Assembly: GCA_963788505.1 (NCBI GenBank)
Contig: CAWBGY010000005.1
Coordinates: 372,001-436,000 of the forward strand
Direction of reading: 5' to 3'
Length of the DNA: 64,000 bases
Origin: JAIQFF01 sp963788505
Lineage (GTDB): Bacteria > Acidobacteriota > Terriglobia > Terriglobales > Acidobacteriaceae
Below the pieces are notes generated by a model that was not told the DNA's origin, searched no databases, and was given only the letters and a program-made list of their open reading frames with translations. Below are positions 16,598 to 28,964 of the stretch, piece by piece. Within the stretch, counting starts at the first letter, position 1, and each line of letters starts with the position of its first letter. A program made the position numbers and the translations under genes.

Positions 16598-18070
16598 ATG
16601 TCAACTCTCGTCGAATGTGTTCCCAACTTTTCGGAAGGCCGCGACAAGGTCAAGGTTGACGCCATCGTCGAGGCCATGAAGATGGACGGCGTCTTCCTGC
16701 TGGATCGGGAGATGGACGCCGATCATAACCGCTGCGTGATTACGCTGGTGGGTGAGCGGGAGCCCATCCAGGAGGCTGCGATCCGTGGTGTGGGTAAAGC
16801 GGCGCAGTTGATTGATCTCAACCAGCACCAGGGGGCACATCCGAGGATGGGTGCGGCGGACGTGGTGCCGTTCATTCCGATTGATGGCGTGACCATCGAA
16901 GACTGTGTCGCAATGGCGCGGCATGTCGGCGAACAGATCTGGAAGCGCTACCAGATTCCCGTGTATCTCTACGAAGCCGCCGCAACTTCGCCGGAGCGGC
17001 AGAATCTCGAGAACATACGGCGCGGCCAGTTCGAGGGAATACGAGCGGACATCGCGATCAATCCAGCACGCCGGCCGGACTATGGGGAGCTGCGGGTACA
17101 TCCTTCGGCCGGGGCCACCGTCGTGGGCGCGCGCAAGTTTCTCATTGCCTACAACGTCTTTCTTAACACTCCCGAGGTTGAGATCGCCAAGAAGATCGCC
17201 AAGGCAGTCCGTTTTTCGAGTGGTGGAATGCGCTTCGTCAAGGGTGCTGGATTCCTGGTGCGCGGGCTGGCGCAGGTCTCCATGAACCTGACCGACTTTG
17301 AGCAGACTCCGATCCACCGCGTATTCGAAGTGGTGAAGCGGGAAGCGGCCCGCTACGGGGTCACGCCGGTAAGCAGCGAGATTGTTGGTTTGATTCCGAA
17401 GAAGGCGCTGGAATCGGCGGCGGAATGGTTTTTGCAGGTGGAGAATTTCGATTCGTCACTGATTCTGGAAAATCGCCTGGCGGCGGTGATGGGTGGGAAG
17501 ACGGCGATTGGCGGGCTACGGGCCGGCGTCGAGCCATTTGTGGAACAGCTGGCTGCGCCGACGGCCACTCCTGGCGGCGGCAGCGCGGCGGCGGCCAGCG
17601 GTGCGATGGCGGCCGGGCTTGCGACCATGGTGGCGTCCATGTCCCGGGGCAAGAAAGCTTACGTCCAGCACGAGCGCGAGCTGAGCGAGGCGATTGCCAG
17701 GCTTTCGCAATTGCGCGAAGAATTGAAAGCTGCGATCGATGCCGACGCCGAGTCCTACAATGCGGTCATGAAGGCTTACAAGGAGGCCAAGGGAGCGGCC
17801 CGTGCGGACGGCAACATTGACGCGGCTTTAAGGCAAGCGACCAGCGTCCCCCTGGGTGTAGCGGAGCGGGCCAGGGAAGTGGCGGGGATCGTCGAGCGCC
17901 TGCTACCGATTACGAATCCGAACATGAAATCGGACCTGACCACGGCTACCGCCCTGGCGCGGGCGGGTATTCAAGGCGCGCTGGCCAACGTGGAGATTAA
18001 TCTGGAGTCGCTGAAAGACAGCTCCTTCGCCGCGGAGACCCGGAAGAAGGCTGCCGCCCTGGCTATTTGA
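16598..18070 (+). CDS. ftcD: Bifunctional glutamate formimidoyltransferase / formimidoyl-THF cyclodeaminase
   Basis: The last steps of histidine breakdown: transfers formimino from N-formimino-glutamate to tetrahydrofolate, then releases ammonia to give methenyl-THF. 490 residues with both domains: transferase at about 1-300 (VECVPNFSEGRD at the start, DADHNRCVITLVG, QHQGAHPRMGAADVVPFIP) and cyclodeaminase from about 315 (TPGGGSAAAASGAMAAGLATMV). Fused as in animals and many bacteria. No other hut genes are in view. The start is supported by conservation; its upstream region is a repeat array. Confidence 0.95.
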   Translation: MSTLVECVPNFSEGRDKVKVDAIVEAMKMDGVFLLDREMDADHNRCVITLVGEREPIQEAAIRGVGKAAQLIDLNQHQGAHPRMGAADVVPFIPIDGVTIEDCVAMARHVGEQIWKRYQIPVYLYEAAATSPERQNLENIRRGQFEGIRADIAINPARRPDYGELRVHPSAGATVVGARKFLIAYNVFLNTPEVEIAKKIAKAVRFSSGGMRFVKGAGFLVRGLAQVSMNLTDFEQTPIHRVFEVVKREAARYGVTPVSSEIVGLIPKKALESAAEWFLQVENFDSSLILENRLAAVMGGKTAIGGLRAGVEPFVEQLAAPTATPGGGSAAAASGAMAAGLATMVASMSRGKKAYVQHERELSEAIARLSQLREELKAAIDADAESYNAVMKAYKEAKGAARADGNIDAALRQATSVPLGVAERAREVAGIVERLLPITNPNMKSDLTTATALARAGIQGALANVEINLESLKDSSFAAETRKKAAALAI

Positions 18071-18195
18071 CGGCGGCCTGCCATGCACCTCTCTGATCAC
18101 AAGACCTGCCCTTTCGTTTGGCTTATCTGCCGCAAAATGGGCATACAATACGGATATCAATCGCATCTAACGGCACATATTCCTCGAGGTAGTTC

Positions 18196-19131
18196 ATGAC
18201 AACAGTCAAGGGCGGTCTTTGTGTTCTTCTCCTACTGGGCGCTACGGCATGGGCAATGCCGCTGGGCAGTTCGGCGCGCACCGTGATTCCTTCCGACATT
18301 CAGCAGATCATCTCGGTGGATTATCGCGCGCTCAAGAATTCCGATACCGCCATGGCCCTGAAGCAACAGGTTTTGCCGCCTAGTCTGAAGGAATTTGAAG
18401 GCGCGCTGCGAGGCGTAGGCATTGATCCGGACAAAGATGTGGAGCAGCTTACGTTCGCTTCCTATCGCAGCGGCAAGCAGGGAGTGCGGGTCGTAGGTGT
18501 GGCGCAAGGGCAGTTCGCCATGGCGGCGGTGCTGAAGAAAATGCGGCTGCGCAAAGTGAAGCCGATCAAGTTGCGCAATTCCGATATTTATCCCATGCCC
18601 GCGGGCATGCAGATGACCTTTCTGGATGACAGCACGCTGCTGTTCGGAGATAGCGGCGCTTTGCGCGGCGCCCTGGATGCCCGCGACGGCTACTCCTACA
18701 GCCTGGACGCCAATACCCAGATCGCGGACATGATGGGCTCGGTCGATTCCGGTACGGTGTGGAGCGTGCTCGATCAGCAGGGAACGCAGAACATGTTGCA
18801 CTCAGTCCTGGGCGATGCCGCCGGGCTGGCCGACTACGACACCGTCAAAAAGCGCATTCTGGGTTCGCGCTACACCATGAACTTTCAGAACGGGGTGAAT
18901 TTCGATCTGGACGTGGTGACTTCCGATTCGATGACCGCAACCACGCTGTCCTCGCTCTTGAAGGCGGGCATGCTCTACAAAAAGATGTCGGCTACGCCGA
19001 CGGAAAAGCTGGCGCTGGATAACGTCACCGTCAATTCGGACAGTTCCGACCTGCAGATGCACTTCAAGGCTGACGACAAACAGTTTCAGGGGTTGATGCA
19101 TTCGCCGTTGTTTGCGGCGGTCTCAAAGTAG
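18196..19131 (+). CDS. Secreted protein of unknown function
   Basis: A 311-residue exported protein. A signal peptide of about 20 residues (ending AWAMP) precedes a domain starting TVIPSDIQQIISVDYRALKNSD. It contains YRSGKQGVRVVGVAQG, MTFLDDSTLLFGDSGALRGALDARDG and a second half similar in layout (MNFQNGVNFDLDVVTSDS), suggesting two related alpha/beta repeats. I recognise the pattern as common in secreted acidobacterial proteins but know no function. A GAGGTAG-type site precedes the ATG, and a strong terminator follows. Confidence 0.75.
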   Translation: MTTVKGGLCVLLLLGATAWAMPLGSSARTVIPSDIQQIISVDYRALKNSDTAMALKQQVLPPSLKEFEGALRGVGIDPDKDVEQLTFASYRSGKQGVRVVGVAQGQFAMAAVLKKMRLRKVKPIKLRNSDIYPMPAGMQMTFLDDSTLLFGDSGALRGALDARDGYSYSLDANTQIADMMGSVDSGTVWSVLDQQGTQNMLHSVLGDAAGLADYDTVKKRILGSRYTMNFQNGVNFDLDVVTSDSMTATTLSSLLKAGMLYKKMSATPTEKLALDNVTVNSDSSDLQMHFKADDKQFQGLMHSPLFAAVSK

Positions 19132-19162
19132 CAATGTAGGCGCGAGCGTCCCGCTCGTGCAG

Positions 19163-19190
19163 GCGCCGGGCGCAAGCCCGGCGCTTTCTT
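19163..19190 (+). terminator. Rho-independent terminator
   Basis: Stem GCGCCGGG/CCCGGCGC with a GCAAG-type loop followed by a T-rich tail (TTTCTTTTT). About 30 bases after the preceding stop. Confidence 0.85.
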
Positions 19191-19444
19191 TTTCAACCTC
19201 TTCAACTTTCAACCTCTGTTATCCCGAGCGAGTTGGATCGCGGCCGGCGGGCGATCCAGCGAGTCGAAGGACCCCTGCGTCGTAGATGAACTACCAGGAT
19301 GGGACTCTCAGGAAACTGGGTGGACCAGGGCTTTCGGGCCGCCAGCACGAGCGGGACGCTCGCGCCTACATGGGCTCATAGGGGTCCTTCGACTGCGCAG
19401 CTGCTTCGCTTCGCGAAGCCGCTACTCCGCTCAGGATGACATTG
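19191..19444. repeat. Spacer repeats between the secreted protein gene and glmU
   Basis: Two kinds of element: a GTCGAAGGACCCCTG / GGGGTCCTTCGACTGCG pair lying in opposite orientation (near 19262 and 19381), and a CACGAGCGGGACGCTCGCGCCTACATG copy at 19348-19374 matching a reversed copy at 19135-19160. The second kind also occurs near 37454 and 41884. No gene seen. Confidence 0.7.
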
Positions 19445-20878
19445 CTATTTGGCTTTTTGCGCTTGAGCTTTTTCTCGTTTTGTTCGGGCCCAGCCTTCTT
19501 TCACGATCTGGCGAGCGCGGCCCAGGGCGAGGGAATCCGGCGGAACATCTTCGGTGACGGTGGTGGCGGCAGCGACGTAGGCGCCCTTGCCGATCCGGAC
19601 GGGCGCAACCAGGATGCTGTCGCTGCCGACGAACACGCCATCTTCGATAATGGTCTTGTGCTTGTTCACGCCGTCGTAGTTGCAGGTGATGGTTCCGGCG
19701 CCGATATTTACTTTTTCGCCGACTTCAGTGTCTCCCAGATAGGTCAGGTGGTTGGCTTTCGAACCTTTGCCGACGCGGGTCTTCTTCAGCTCAACGAAAT
19801 TTCCGATGTGGGCGTCTTCGCAGACTTCGCAACCTGGCCGCAGATGGCTGTAGGGGCCGAGCGAGGCACGGGCCCTGATCACAGAATGTTCCAACACGCA
19901 GCCGGCCTGGACCAGCACGTTGTCTCCGATTTCGCAGCTCATGATCACGCTGAAAGAATGGATACGCGTGTCGCTGCCGACGCGGGTCGTGCCCCGCAGC
20001 TGGACGCTCGGTTCGATGACGGTATCAGTGCCCACCTCGACGTCGTTGTCGATGACGCAACTTTCGGGAAAAAGAATGGTGACACCCTGGTCCATCAACT
20101 GCCGGCACTTGGCCAGGCGCATGTGCTGGTCGATCTCGGAGAGTTCGGCGCGAGTGTTGCCGCCCAGGACTTCATAGGCGTTGTGGGCTTGCACTGCGAC
20201 CACACGCTGTTTGCCTTTAGCCAGAATTGCGGCCATATCAGTGAGGTAAAACTCGCCGTGATGATTGTCGGTGCCTAGTTTGTCTATGCGGTCAAACAAA
20301 GACCTGACGTCGAAAGCGTAGAAGCCGGCGTTGATCTCATGTATTTTCTGCTGGGCCGGCGTCAGGTTCTTTTGTTCGACGATCGCCTTGACCTCGGCCT
20401 TGCCGGCCTTTTTGCGGACGATTCTTCCGTATCCACTGGGGCTTTCCAGATGGGCGGTGAGCAAGGTCATCGCGGCCTTGTTCGAAAGATGGAAATCGCG
20501 CAGCTGCTCGATGGTCTGTGCGGTGATGAGCGGGGCATCGCCGGAGAGCACGATGACCAGATCGTAGGGGGCGAGCGCTTCCCGGGCGACCATCAGGGCG
20601 TGTCCGGTGCCGCGCTGCTCCCGCTGAAGAACGAATCCTATGCCCGAAGCGGCCACCGCGCTGCGGACCCGGTCGGCTTCATATCCGATGATGGCGAATA
20701 CGTCGCTGGCCGGGACCACTTTGGCCGCGGCTGCGATCACGTGGGCCAGAAGCGGTTTCCCACCGACCTCATGCAGCACCTTGGGATGTTTCGACCTCAG
20801 CCTGGTCCCTTTGCCCGCGGCCAGGATGGCGATGGCAGTCTTGGGGGTGCGCGGCGGATGGTTATTGGCCTTCGGCAT
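19445..20878 (-). CDS. glmU: Bifunctional GlmU: GlcNAc-1-P uridylyltransferase / GlcN-1-P acetyltransferase
   Basis: Makes UDP-GlcNAc for peptidoglycan and LPS. The N-terminal nucleotidyltransferase has LAAGKGTRLRS (residues 19-29), REQRGTGHAL and LSGDAPLI; the C-terminal left-handed beta-helix has hexapeptide repeats with RPGCEVCEDAHIGNFVELKK, NHLTYLGD and GAGTITCNYDG, then IVKEGWARTKREK at the end. 477 residues, full length. ATG at 20878 (MPKANN) is preferred over an upstream TTG. Confidence 0.97.
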   Translation of the reverse strand: MPKANNHPPRTPKTAIAILAAGKGTRLRSKHPKVLHEVGGKPLLAHVIAAAAKVVPASDVFAIIGYEADRVRSAVAASGIGFVLQREQRGTGHALMVAREALAPYDLVIVLSGDAPLITAQTIEQLRDFHLSNKAAMTLLTAHLESPSGYGRIVRKKAGKAEVKAIVEQKNLTPAQQKIHEINAGFYAFDVRSLFDRIDKLGTDNHHGEFYLTDMAAILAKGKQRVVAVQAHNAYEVLGGNTRAELSEIDQHMRLAKCRQLMDQGVTILFPESCVIDNDVEVGTDTVIEPSVQLRGTTRVGSDTRIHSFSVIMSCEIGDNVLVQAGCVLEHSVIRARASLGPYSHLRPGCEVCEDAHIGNFVELKKTRVGKGSKANHLTYLGDTEVGEKVNIGAGTITCNYDGVNKHKTIIEDGVFVGSDSILVAPVRIGKGAYVAAATTVTEDVPPDSLALGRARQIVKEGWARTKREKAQAQKAK

Positions 20879-20945
20879 TCGATCCAATATACCGCGAGAG
20901 CTCTGTGCCGGGCAGGGTTACGGTGGTTACCAGCCGGTGTAGGTC

Positions 20946-21064
20946 GGACACTCCTGTCCGACGCCTGTGACTTTTGTTTGTCGCTCCGGGTGCTGGGAGG
21001 ATGGAGAATGAGGCCCACGAAATAAAGTCAAAGGCCAAATCAAAGGCGTCGGACAGGAGTGTCC
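20946..21064. repeat. Inverted repeat with 20-base perfect arms between glmU and yvcK
   Basis: Left arm 20946-20965 and right arm 21045-21064 are exact reverse complements (each carries the word GGACACTCCTGTCC or its reverse). About 80 bases lie between. Partial similarity continues inward. No gene inside. Confidence 0.85.
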
Positions 21065-21082
21065 ACCCCCACACACCGCTGG

Positions 21083-22168
21083 TTACGGGGTGGCGGCTCG
21101 GGTTCCACCTGGGGCCTGGGCCACCAGTTCCATCAGATCCGTCGCAATCCGATCGGTCAGATGGCGGGCCACCATGTCCTTCTCGTCCAGGTAGTCGCCC
21201 AGCACTGGGATGACTCCCAGCTCTTCGATGGCTTCGAGGTCAGCCACTATCTGATTGGCGCCTTCGAGCGCGTACTTGGCCTTCAGGGCCGGGGGCGCAG
21301 GGGCGCGGTTGATAAGCGCAAAATCAAAAATGCGCTTGACCTGGGCATGGTGATTCAATGCCCGAATGTGGTCGGCGGCCGTGAGTCCCAGGCTTTCGTT
21401 GGCTTGCGTCATCAAGTTGCCGACATAGACCTTGACCGCCGCGGAATTCACCATGGCCTGGGCGATCCCGGGCACCAGGACGTTGGGAATGAGGCTGGTG
21501 AACAAGGAGCCGGGGCCGAGCGTGATCAGGTCGGCGCGTGCCATCGCTTCCAAAGTTTGGGGAAGGGGCTGAACATCGGGAGGGTCGAGGAAGAGCTGCT
21601 TGATCCGGCCGCTGCTGGCCGTGATCTTGGTCTCGCCCCGAACCCTAGCGCCGTTTTCCATCAAGGCCTCGAGCTCGACGTGGGAAGTGGTGGCGGGATA
21701 AATGTGTCCCCGGGTGAGCAGGATTTCCGAAGACAGGCGGACGGCCTCACTGAAATCGCTGGTGACGGAGGTCAATGCAGCCAGAAACAGGTTGCCGAAG
21801 CTGTGACCTTCGAGGCCTGATCCTTTTACGAAGCGATGCTGAAAAAGGCGGGACAGCAGGGCCTCGTCTTCGGACAGAGCGACGATGCAGTTGCGAATGT
21901 CTCCCGGCGGGAGCATGTTGAGCTCTTTGCGCAGGCGTCCGCTGGAGCCGCCGTCATCACTGACCGTGACCACGGCGCACAGTTCGCTGATTTCGGGTTG
22001 GCCCGGCGTCTCCGGCGCACCGGGACGAGTGACGTAGCGCTTGAGCCCCTTGAGCAGGGTGGAAAGGCCAGTGCCGCCTCCGATGGCGACGACGCGCAGA
22101 CCGCGAGTTGACGACGCATTGCCCCGCGACCATCGCGGGGAGCGGCGCGGGGAATCAGGCACAGCCAC
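21083..22168 (-). CDS. yvcK: YvcK/gluconeogenesis factor family protein (CofD-like)
   Basis: A cytoplasmic CofD-fold protein that binds UDP-sugars and affects cell-wall growth and carbon use in Firmicutes. 361 residues: GGGTGLSTLLKGLK near residue 30, VSDDGGSSGRLRKEL near 70, PPGDIRNCIVAL, then GLEGHSFGNLFL and LGPGSLFTSLIPN. The GTG start at 22168 lies two bases after the stop of the upstream TPR gene, so the two are coupled. It precedes glmU on the same strand, which fits a link to UDP-GlcNAc. Confidence 0.92.
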   Translation of the reverse strand: MAVPDSPRRSPRWSRGNASSTRGLRVVAIGGGTGLSTLLKGLKRYVTRPGAPETPGQPEISELCAVVTVSDDGGSSGRLRKELNMLPPGDIRNCIVALSEDEALLSRLFQHRFVKGSGLEGHSFGNLFLAALTSVTSDFSEAVRLSSEILLTRGHIYPATTSHVELEALMENGARVRGETKITASSGRIKQLFLDPPDVQPLPQTLEAMARADLITLGPGSLFTSLIPNVLVPGIAQAMVNSAAVKVYVGNLMTQANESLGLTAADHIRALNHHAQVKRIFDFALINRAPAPPALKAKYALEGANQIVADLEAIEELGVIPVLGDYLDEKDMVARHLTDRIATDLMELVAQAPGGTRAATP

Positions 22169-22170
22169 GG

Positions 22171-22737
22171 TTAGCCATTGTCCTCAGGAACGGCTGATTC
22201 GGGAGAGAACTCAGCCCCTGGGTCGGGATACAGTAGCTCGGTAAAGCGGGGATCTTCCGCCAGGTTTTGGAAATCGGAGTCGTTTCGCGCCTGAAAGCGA
22301 AGAGATGCGGTAATCCGGATGGCCTCATCGAGATGACGGAGCGAGTCTTCCAGGTGGCCGGTCAGGCAATCGAGGGCGGCCATCCCATACGCCACATAGT
22401 CGGCCTTGGGGACCTGCTTGGAGAGCTTTTCCAGATGCTCACGAGCGGTGACGTAATCGCCCACATTCATCAGCGAGACGGCATAGTCGTAGTGCTCTTC
22501 CGAGGTCTTGAACTGGGTGGCGGAGCGCTCCAGATGCTGGTTGCAGGTATTGAGGTGAACCGAGATCCGGTCGGCCAATTCCTTGCTGGCGCCAGCGATG
22601 GCCTTCTGAAGAAGGCCCCTGGCTTTGTCGAATTTGCGCTCCTGCATGGCGCGCAGTCCGGTCTCATAGTTTTGCACAGCCTGTGCAAAACGCGGATCTT
22701 CGTTCATCGGCTTTTTAGCGGTGGTCTTTTGGGCCAT
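22171..22737 (-). CDS. TPR-repeat protein
   Basis: A 188-residue cytoplasmic helical protein with tetratricopeptide-like pairs: FAQAVQNYETGLRAMQERKFDKAR, EEHYDYAVSLMNVGDYVTAREHLEKL and a third pair ADYVAYGMAALDCLTGHLEDSLRHLDEAI. No catalytic motif. A scaffold or binding role is likely. The ATG at 22737 is preferred because the upstream extension has no good ribosome site. It lies just upstream of yvcK with a two-base gap. Confidence 0.8.
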   Translation of the reverse strand: MAQKTTAKKPMNEDPRFAQAVQNYETGLRAMQERKFDKARGLLQKAIAGASKELADRISVHLNTCNQHLERSATQFKTSEEHYDYAVSLMNVGDYVTAREHLEKLSKQVPKADYVAYGMAALDCLTGHLEDSLRHLDEAIRITASLRFQARNDSDFQNLAEDPRFTELLYPDPGAEFSPESAVPEDNG

Positions 22738-22965
22738 CCGCAAAACTCTTCCTGAACTCTTCGTAATCTCTCCTTTTTCATATCCTTGGAAGAAACCGGC
22801 TGAAACATCAGCGCGAGTTTTAGCCAATTTCGACCGACAGGGTTATGACTGTTGGTCAAGGAGCCTCGGATATCCCCTGTGGAAAAGCCTGAACCAACTT
22901 GAATCAGCAGGTTATACGCGGATTCGCCTCTCCGTCAACCTAGCCTTCAGGCTGAGCACCCGCCA

Positions 22966-23424
22966 TCAGTTAATGGAGGCCGCCGTTTGCAGGTCTACTT
23001 CCTTCCATTCGCCCTTGATAATGCCCTGCCGAATCTGGGCGGCAGTCTTTCCCTTCTTGTGCATGGAATAGGAGTAGTAGAGCTCTTTCAGGCAAACGGA
23101 ACACTCGGCGCCGTGAGTCCCCTCGAAACAGCTATGCAGGCTGTTGTGACCCATCCCGCGGTCGCAGTAGCAATAGCAGGGTTGCTGATGCAATACGACA
23201 GGGATTTTGGCCGCCAATTCGTAGGCATGGCTTTGAAAAGGGTACTGGGCGTTTGCGCCCCAGAGCTGCTCCCGGCCCAGAATCGGAGGCAGAGTCGTAC
23301 CCTTGGCGGGCGGACCCGTATTGTATTTCGGCACCGCCCCATCCTGCTGAGATATGGCCCAGGGAGCGGACACGGCAAAAACAAGCAGCCCTAAGCAGGC
23401 AAGTGATAACCCGCGCTTCAACAT
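22966..23424 (-). CDS. Exported PCYC-type cysteine-rich protein
   Basis: A 152-residue exported protein. The signal peptide starts MLKRGLSLACLGLLVFAVSA and is followed by a Pro-rich stretch and the block PCYCYCDRGMGHNSLHSCFE...HGAECSVCLKELYY. This is the PCYCGC (PF13798) arrangement, here reading PCYCYC, and its packed Cys/His residues suggest metal (iron or copper) binding. The block is followed by a helical HKKGKTAAQIRQGI tail. It is divergent from the signal peptidase gene. Confidence 0.78.
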   Translation of the reverse strand: MLKRGLSLACLGLLVFAVSAPWAISQQDGAVPKYNTGPPAKGTTLPPILGREQLWGANAQYPFQSHAYELAAKIPVVLHQQPCYCYCDRGMGHNSLHSCFEGTHGAECSVCLKELYYSYSMHKKGKTAAQIRQGIIKGEWKEVDLQTAASIN

Positions 23425-23565
23425 GATTCGAACGCCCTCGTTGTAATGATTGTAACTCCAATTGCGATGCCGCGGCAGTGGCCCCAAGGTAACCGCGGAA
23501 ATTGGGGGGGAACCCTGACGACCAGCTTCAACCATGCCAGCCGGAGCCGTATAATAAAAAGCAGC

Positions 23566-24144
23566 ATGCCGGAACCAGACCGCCCAGCGGAATCCCGTCC
23601 CCGCCCCAACAAGGTGGCGGTTCCGTCCCGCGCATTGCCGGTGCTCTCGGTTTGGTTGCGCGATCTGATCGTTTCCCTGGCTATCTCAGCCTTCATCATC
23701 ATTTTTCTTTACCAGCCGGTGAAGGTAGAAGGCACCAGCATGATGCCCTCGCTCGATGACCAGGAACGCATCTTCGTCAACAAGTACGTGTACCGGCTGG
23801 AAGCCATCCAGCGTGGCGACATCGTGGTATTCCGTTATCCCCGCGATCCTTCGAAGAGCTTTATCAAACGGGTGATCGGGCTTGGGGGGGACCGTATCCG
23901 GATTGAATCAGGCGAAGTGTTCGTCAACGGAGAGCCGCTCGAAGAAGACTATGTTCCCCCCGCCTACGCCGACCAGCGGTCTTATGCCGAGATTGTGGTG
24001 CCTCCCAACAGCTACTTCGTGCTCGGCGACCATCGCACCATGTCGAACGACAGCCGTGACTTTGGGCCGGTGAACATTGGGTATATCTACGGCAAGGCTG
24101 TGTTCGGGTATTGGCCGATGGACAAGATGGGAAGAGTGCGGTAG
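23566..24144 (+). CDS. lepB: Signal peptidase I
   Basis: A membrane-anchored serine protease that removes signal peptides at the outer face of the inner membrane. 192 residues: a short basic N terminus, one membrane segment (LIVSLAISAFIIIFLY), then the catalytic Ser58 in EGTSMMPSL and Lys101 in FIKRVIGLGGD, followed by VVPPNSYFVLGDHRTMSNDSRDFG. The ATG at 23566 gives the usual short N terminus. Confidence 0.95.
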   Translation: MPEPDRPAESRPRPNKVAVPSRALPVLSVWLRDLIVSLAISAFIIIFLYQPVKVEGTSMMPSLDDQERIFVNKYVYRLEAIQRGDIVVFRYPRDPSKSFIKRVIGLGGDRIRIESGEVFVNGEPLEEDYVPPAYADQRSYAEIVVPPNSYFVLGDHRTMSNDSRDFGPVNIGYIYGKAVFGYWPMDKMGRVR

Positions 24145-24145
24145 C

Positions 24146-24240
24146 TGCCCCTTTGCGTCCTTTGCGGACGTCCTTTGCGATCTTTGCGGTAAAAGCGTTG
24201 AACCGCGAAGGACGCAAAGGGAATCCGCAAAGGGCGCAAA
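24146..24240. repeat. GCAAAGGACG-type inverted repeat between lepB and carA
   Basis: TTTGCGTCCTTTGCGG on the left and CCGCGAAGGACGCAAAGG with CGCAAAGGGCGCAAAG on the right form an imperfect inverted repeat, a spacer type of the same general kind as the one at 32477-32556. It may act as a terminator for lepB. Confidence 0.7.
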
Positions 24241-24323
24241 GAAGATCGACAAAATCGAAATCATTTGTTTCGCGATTTCGGTATCCCTGCTAAAATTCTG
24301 AAAATCCACTCCCTGGAGCATGA

Positions 24324-25454
24324 ATGCAAGCTACGCTTGCGCTCGAAGACGGCAAAGTCTTCCGAGGCAAAGGATACGGCGCCAAAGGCGAATGTTACGG
24401 CGAAGTCGTTTTTAATACTTCCATCACTGGCTATCAGGAAATTTTCACCGACCCTTCCTACTGCGGCCAGATTGTAGTCCTCACCAATCCTGAAATTGGC
24501 AACTACGGCACCAATGCCGAAGACAACGAAGCTACGCGCCCTTACATCGAGGGTCTGGTGGTCCGCGAGTTTTCCAAAGTCAGCTCCAACTGGCGCTCGC
24601 AGCAGGTGGCCGAAGAATATCTCGAACAATTCAAGATCCCAGTGCTGGCGGAGATCGATTCGCGCGCCCTGGTGCGCCATCTGCGCGACCATGGCGTAAT
24701 GCGGGGCGTCGTGTCCACGCTGGAAGACGACGCCGACAAGTTGGTGGCGAAAGCCCGCTCGATTCCCAAGATGGACGGCACCGACCTGGCGAAAGTGGTC
24801 AGCACCAAGAGCACTTACCTTTGGGAAACCGGAGAGCGCTCGCATCTGCCGGACGAAGTTGTCGGCGTGAAAGACGAGCCGGCGCGGTTTCACGTGGTGG
24901 CTTACGACTATGGCATCAAGCAGAACATTTTGCGCAAGCTGCGTGGCGAAGGCTGCAAGGTCACCGTCGTGCCGGCGCAGACTCTGGCGGAAGACGTGCT
25001 GGCGCTGAAGCCGGATGGCGTGTTCCTGTCGAACGGGCCGGGTGATCCCGAGCCCTGCACCTACGCGGTGGACAACATTCGCCGCCTCATGGGACGGCAG
25101 CCGATCTTCGGGATTTGCCTGGGACACCAGCTCACCGGAATCGCGCTCGGCGGGAAAACTTTCAAGCTGAAGTTTGGCCATCACGGCGGAAACCATCCGG
25201 TAAAGCAGTTGCACTCGGGGAAGATCGAGATCACGGCGCACAATCATAATTTCGCCGTCGATCCCGATTCGCTGCCGCAGAGTGAGGTCGAGCTGACGCA
25301 CATCGATTTGAACGACAACACTCTGGAAGGAATGCGGCACCGGAATCTGCCGCTGTTCTGCGTGCAATATCATCCCGAGGCTTCGCCGGGTCCGCATGAT
25401 TCGCATTATCTGTTCAAGGATTTTGTGAAGATGATGGAGGAGTGGAAAGGGTAG
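24324..25454 (+). CDS. carA: Carbamoyl-phosphate synthase small (glutaminase) subunit
   Basis: Hydrolyses glutamine and feeds ammonia to CarB for arginine and pyrimidine synthesis. 376 residues: CPSase small-subunit domain first (FNTSITGYQEIFTDPSY, TNPEIGNYG), then the class I glutamine amidotransferase with the nucleophile Cys265 in FGICLGHQ and partners His350/Glu352 in YHPEASPGP. Upstream of carB by 115 bases; probably one transcript. Confidence 0.97.
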   Translation: MQATLALEDGKVFRGKGYGAKGECYGEVVFNTSITGYQEIFTDPSYCGQIVVLTNPEIGNYGTNAEDNEATRPYIEGLVVREFSKVSSNWRSQQVAEEYLEQFKIPVLAEIDSRALVRHLRDHGVMRGVVSTLEDDADKLVAKARSIPKMDGTDLAKVVSTKSTYLWETGERSHLPDEVVGVKDEPARFHVVAYDYGIKQNILRKLRGEGCKVTVVPAQTLAEDVLALKPDGVFLSNGPGDPEPCTYAVDNIRRLMGRQPIFGICLGHQLTGIALGGKTFKLKFGHHGGNHPVKQLHSGKIEITAHNHNFAVDPDSLPQSEVELTHIDLNDNTLEGMRHRNLPLFCVQYHPEASPGPHDSHYLFKDFVKMMEEWKG

Positions 25455-25550
25455 TGGTAGGGAAGGGAAAGCAGGTCCCTCCACTCGCCAGTTGATTCGC
25501 AAAGCGAATCAACTGGGTCGGTCGGGATGACAGAGTTATTTTGGAGAAAG
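25455..25550. repeat. carA-carB spacer repeat
   Basis: Contains GCAGGTCCCTCCACTCG, a hairpin AGTTGATTCGC AAAGCGAATCAACT and GGTCGGGATGACAGAG. The same flanking words occur at 54640-54690 and 50036-50246. No gene seen. Confidence 0.7.
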
Positions 25551-25569
25551 AGCTAGAGATCACAATCTG

Positions 25570-28944
<3,375 letters not shown>

Positions 28945-28964
28945 CTTGGCCTCGGAGGTGTGGT

